A DNA stretch of 64,000 nt from Oscillospiraceae bacterium (GTDB lineage: Bacteria; Bacillota; Clostridia; Oscillospirales; Acutalibacteraceae), in NCBI GenBank assembly GCA_015065725.1, contig SVPV01000001.1, positions 1 to 64,000 of the forward strand. The letters are read 5' to 3'. The notes below the pieces were generated by a model. It did not search any database. It saw nothing but the letters and a program-made list of their open reading frames with translations, and had not been told where the DNA came from. Positions within the stretch are counted from its first letter, which is position 1. Each line of letters starts with the position of its first letter. The position numbers and the translations under genes are program-made. Below, one piece after another: positions 61,001 to 64,000 of this stretch.

Positions 61001-61784
61001 TATTCCTGCATTCCCAGGTACTAACTGTGAATATGATTCGGCACGTGCAGCCGAAGCCGCAGGAGCCGAGGCAGAAATCGTTGTTATCCGCAATCTTACA
61101 GCTTCTGCTGTAGCAGAATCGGTTGAATATTTTGCAAAGCGTGTTGCCGATTCACAAATGATATTTATTCCAGGCGGATTTTCGGGCGGTGACGAACCCG
61201 AGGGCTCGGGTAAATTCATTACCGCATTCTTCCGTAACGATGCCGTGAAACAGGCTACTATGGAGCTTTTAAAGAATCGCGACGGTTTAATGTGCGGTAT
61301 TTGTAACGGCTTCCAGGCACTTATTAAGTTAGGTCTTGTACCTTTCGGTGAAATAATCGATACCGATGCTTCTTGCCCGACACTTTCCTTTAACACAATA
61401 GGCAGACACCAGTCACGCCTTGTTCGCACAAGGGTGGCATCCAATAAGTCGCCTTGGCTTAAGGAATGTGAGGTTGGTGATATCTTTACTGTGCCGATAA
61501 GTCACGGTGAGGGTAGATTTATAGCAAGCGATGAACTTGTAGAAAAGCTAAAGGCTAACGGACAGATTATTACACAGTATGTTGATTTGTGTGGTAACCC
61601 GACCGACGATATTCGCTTTAACCCCAACAACTCGGTTTGTGCTATTGAGGGTATTACTTCACCCGATGGCAGAGTTCTCGGTAAAATGGGTCACTCCGAG
61701 CGTGTTGGCGACGGTCTTTATAAGAATGTTGACGGCAACTACAATATGGGCTTGTTTACAAGTGCAGTTAAATACTTTAAATAA
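58092..61784 (+). CDS. purL: Phosphoribosylformylglycinamidine synthase, single-chain
   Basis: Synthase core NHPTEIEPFGGAATCIGG plus C-terminal GATase domain GICNGFQAL. Confidence 0.97.
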   Translation: MVFRIFVEKKPQLRAEMAALAFDIRSFLQIKGLESIRLINRYDVEKITEDLFLKSVNTVFSEPQLDDTYSSFEDDTAAAVFAVEYLPGQFDQRADSAAQCIQIISRSERPIVRTARVYALYGSLNAEEIEKIKKYLINPVEAREATLEAYDTLEADYEIPTTVKTLDGFTKLDDNGLKAFIDENGLAMDFDDIKFCQSYFVKEDRDPTITEIKMIDTYWSDHCRHTTFLTTIDNVKFEDELLQSAYDHYISVRKELGRTKPINLMDIGTLAAKYLKKQGKLDKLDESEEINACTVKIKVDVDGEEQDWLLLFKNETHNHPTEIEPFGGAATCIGGAIRDPLSGRAYVYGAMRVTGAADPLRPVSETLKGKLPQKKIVTTAAAGYSSYGNQIGLATGLVDELYHDGYAAKRMEIGAVVAAAPAENVRRECPEDGDVVILLGGRTGRDGCGGATGSSKSHNLQSLESCGAEVQKGNAPEERKLQRLFRNPEASRLIKRCNDFGAGGVSVAIGELADGLEINLNAVPKKYEGLDGTELAISESQERMAVVVEPSDVEKFMELADKENLEATVVATVKAEPRLVMNWNGKRIVDISREFLNSNGAEKHIDVAPKAPEDFKKQTSGDFAAEYKKLAGDLNICSKRGLSERFDSTIGAGTVLMPFGGKNQLTPIQAMVHKVSLEKGNTETCSLMAYGYNPFIAEKSPYHSAYLAVVESVAKLIATGAKFEDVYLTFQEYFEKPNKDASRWGKPLAALLGAFKAQTELGIAAIGGKDSMSGSFENLDVPPTLVSFAVTCEKIKNIVSPEFKNAGNKVAILYPEYDKDGIPVTASLLKTFDEVRALTESGKAKAVYTLGLGGIAEAVLKMAIGNGIGFKYNSEIPVEDMFSYGYGAFLVELADGVDAGTVIGETTDDNAISYKDISLSLSELLKIYEDKLEPVFSCNIKTEGKAIEKISFDGRNTKAPAVKTAKPRVIIPAFPGTNCEYDSARAAEAAGAEAEIVVIRNLTASAVAESVEYFAKRVADSQMIFIPGGFSGGDEPEGSGKFITAFFRNDAVKQATMELLKNRDGLMCGICNGFQALIKLGLVPFGEIIDTDASCPTLSFNTIGRHQSRLVRTRVASNKSPWLKECEVGDIFTVPISHGEGRFIASDELVEKLKANGQIITQYVDLCGNPTDDIRFNPNNSVCAIEGITSPDGRVLGKMGHSERVGDGLYKNVDGNYNMGLFTSAVKYFK

Positions 61785-61804
61785 TCTTAAAGTGAGGAAT
61801 TGTT

Positions 61805-63475
61805 ATGTATAAAACCGACATTGAAATCGCACAGGAAGCCAAGATGCTTCCTATAACCGAAATTGCAAAAACTGCAGGTATTGACGATAAATACCTTGAA
61901 CAGTACGGCAAATATAAGGCAAAGGTTGATTTAAGTCTTTTAAAAGAAAATGATAGAAAAGACGGTAAATTGGTACTTGTAACGGCTATTACCCCCACCC
62001 CTGCGGGTGAGGGTAAAACCACCACAACAATCGGTCTTGCTGACGGACTTAAAAAAATCGGCAAAAATGTAATGGTTGCTTTGCGTGAGCCATCTTTGGG
62101 ACCTGTTTTCGGTATCAAGGGCGGTGCCGCAGGCGGCGGTTATGCACAGGTTGTACCTATGGAGGATATTAATCTTCACTTTACAGGTGACTTCCACGCA
62201 ATAGGTGCGGCAAATAATTTGCTTGCTGCTATGCTTGATAACCATATTCATCACGGTAATGCACTCGGTATTGATACAAGAAAAATCACTTGGAAGCGTT
62301 GTGTTGATATGAACGACAGACAGCTTCGTAATGTGGTTGACGGCCTTGGCGGCAGAATAAACGGTACTCCGCGTGAGGACGGCTATGATATTACGGTTGC
62401 CAGTGAAATTATGGCAGTTATGTGCTTGTCGTCGAGTATTACCGACCTTAAAGAGCGTCTTTCTAAAATTATAGTTGCTTATAACTATAATGATGAGCCT
62501 GTAACTGCAGGACAGCTCAAAGCAGAGGGTGCTATGGCGGCACTTTTAAAGGACGCATTGAAACCCAATTTAGTACAGACTCTTGAGGGTACACCCGCAT
62601 TTGTACACTGCGGACCTTTTGCTAATATAGCACACGGCTGTAACTCTGTTGTAGCTACAAAAATGGCTATGAAGCTAGGCGATTACGCTATTACCGAGGC
62701 AGGCTTCGGTGCCGACTTGGGTGCTGAAAAATTCCTTGATATTAAGTGCCGCTATGCAGGTCTTACACCTTCGGCAGTAGTGGTTGTTGCTACCGTTCGT
62801 GCCTTAAAGATGCACGGGGGTCTTGCAAAAACCGAGCTTGGCAGTGAAAATTTAGAAGCACTCGAAAAGGGTATACCTAATCTGCTTCGCCACGTTTCTA
62901 ATATTAAAAATGTTTATAAGCTACCCTTAGTTGTAGCAGTAAACCGTTTCCCGACCGATACCGACAAGGAAATTGAGTTTATTATTGAAAAGTGCCGTGA
63001 GCTTGGTGTTAACACCGTGCTTTCAACCGTTTGGGCAAACGGCGGTGATGGCGGAGTAGAGCTAGCAGAGGAAGTTGTACGACTTTGCGAGGAGCCTAAT
63101 GATTTTACCTTCTCTTACACAGATGACCAGTCTTTAGCCGATAAAATCAATGCGGTTGTAACCAAGGTTTACGGTGGCGACGGCGTAAACTTTACCCCTC
63201 AAGCCAAAAAACAGATAGAAAGACTAGAGGAGCTTGGCTTCGCTAAATGCCCTGTATGTATTGCAAAAACACAGTACAGTTTTTCTGACGACCCAACAAA
63301 GCTTGGTGCACCCGAAGGCTTTACCGTTACTGTCCGTAATGTTAAAATTTCTGCAGGTGCAGGCTTTTTAGTAGTCCTTACGGGCGATATTATGACTATG
63401 CCAGGACTTCCAAAAGTTCCTGCTGCTGAGAAAATCGACGTCAATGAAGACGGCGAAATTAGCGGTTTGTTCTAA
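61805..63475 (+). CDS. fhs: Formate--tetrahydrofolate ligase
   Basis: [40 protein letters not shown]. Confidence 0.97.
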   Translation: MYKTDIEIAQEAKMLPITEIAKTAGIDDKYLEQYGKYKAKVDLSLLKENDRKDGKLVLVTAITPTPAGEGKTTTTIGLADGLKKIGKNVMVALREPSLGPVFGIKGGAAGGGYAQVVPMEDINLHFTGDFHAIGAANNLLAAMLDNHIHHGNALGIDTRKITWKRCVDMNDRQLRNVVDGLGGRINGTPREDGYDITVASEIMAVMCLSSSITDLKERLSKIIVAYNYNDEPVTAGQLKAEGAMAALLKDALKPNLVQTLEGTPAFVHCGPFANIAHGCNSVVATKMAMKLGDYAITEAGFGADLGAEKFLDIKCRYAGLTPSAVVVVATVRALKMHGGLAKTELGSENLEALEKGIPNLLRHVSNIKNVYKLPLVVAVNRFPTDTDKEIEFIIEKCRELGVNTVLSTVWANGGDGGVELAEEVVRLCEEPNDFTFSYTDDQSLADKINAVVTKVYGGDGVNFTPQAKKQIERLEELGFAKCPVCIAKTQYSFSDDPTKLGAPEGFTVTVRNVKISAGAGFLVVLTGDIMTMPGLPKVPAAEKIDVNEDGEISGLF

Positions 63476-63495
63476 AATTAAATATTATGAATTAA

Positions 63496-63546
63496 AACTC
63501 TCTGACTTTTTTAAAAAATACTCTTTAAAAAGTCAGAGAGTTATTG
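63496..63546. terminator. Intrinsic terminator after fhs
   Basis: aactctctgacttttt/aaaaagtcagagagtt. Confidence 0.8.
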
Positions 63547-63552
63547 TATAAT
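63524..63552 (+). promoter_or_regulatory. Putative hprK promoter
   Basis: TTTAAA-N17-TATAAT overlapping the terminator arm. Confidence 0.45.
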
Positions 63553-63592
63553 AAAACCATGTATAGATATTTTAATTTTTGGAGGCGTCTAT

Positions 63593-64000
63593 ATGAAAGC
63601 AAATTTTAGTGTTTCCTTAAAAAAGGTGGTTGACGAATTTTCGCTTAAAGAGCTTTATCCAGTAGAAAATCTTGAAGAAATTAAGGTTACTACTGCCGAC
63701 GTAAACCGTCCGGGTCTTCAAATGGCAGGCTATTATGAATATTTTGATGCTACACGTATTCAAATAATAGGTAAAAGTGAGCATTGCTTTTTAGAGCGTT
63801 TTACACCTGAAAAGGCGATAGATAGAATGAGGGATTTTTTTGCTCATAATCCTGTTGCGGTTGTAATCGCTAGAGGACTACCGCTTGAAGAAGCATATAT
63901 AGAGCTGGCACGGGAATATAATGTTCCTCTTTTTACTACGAATGATACTACGTCGGAGTTTTCGTCGGCACTTATAGCCTTTTTAAATCTTCACTTAGCA
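63593..64000 (+). CDS. hprK: HPr kinase/phosphorylase, N-terminal part (runs off window)
   Basis: Manually translated MKANFSVSLKKVVDEFSLKELYP...RPGLQMAGYYEYFDATRIQIIGKSE; RBS ttggaggcg; no stop in window. Confidence 0.92.
   Translation, partial: MKANFSVSLKKVVDEFSLKELYPVENLEEIKVTTADVNRPGLQMAGYYEYFDATRIQIIGKSEHCFLERFTPEKAIDRMRDFFAHNPVAVVIARGLPLEEAYIELAREYNVPLFTTNDTTSEFSSALIAFLNLHLA

Noticed and set aside
60872-61444. 190-aa minus-strand ORF inside purL
   Set aside because: Antisense shadow of a conserved gene, low-complexity Ser/Ala/Pro-rich translation, no RBS; same for other long antisense ORFs (e.g. 59534-60052, 41778-42320, 44038-44640).
1-64000. CRISPR array or rRNA operon
   Set aside because: No regularly spaced direct repeats and no rRNA-like sequence seen when reading; only one complete tRNA (43501-43576).

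Overview
This is a chromosomal window from a low-GC, Gram-positive gut-type clostridium. An Oscillospirales-like origin is inferred from gene content and protein style only. Backbone regions: (i) the distal S10/spc/alpha ribosomal operon, rplE to rplQ, with secY, adk, map, a KOW protein, infA and an rpmJ missing from the ORF track; (ii) uvrAB; (iii) dapB/dapA/asd; (iv) queA/tgt/yajC/nadE; (v) addBA; (vi) a DnaI-like/DnaD-like pair, ECF transporter and coaX; (vii) tRNA-Ala(GGC), dinB and serS; (viii) a purine cluster (CofE-like, ZTP riboswitch, purE, PurF-like, purM, purN, PurO-type IMP cyclohydrolase, stand-alone AICAR transformylase, purD, purL, fhs) running into a truncated hprK. The most interesting accessory signals are: a two-gene operon pairing a dockerin-tailed cell-wall glucosaminidase with a membrane-anchored cohesin-like protein; an XRE/ImmA module with three ATTACGA-N4-TCGTAAT operators spaced exactly 31 bp, the middle one filling the spacer of a consensus promoter; a PurF-like protein lacking the catalytic Cys; a RAYT gene with two inverted REP-like palindromes inside its ORF; a ~258-bp double-hairpin element with imperfect terminal inverted repeats; a tRNA acceptor/T-arm 'minihelix' at the uvrA stop; and a SLOG gene whose promoter is overlaid by a perfect 30-bp palindrome. 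No CRISPR array or rRNA gene was seen. All family assignments come from reading the sequence, without database searches.
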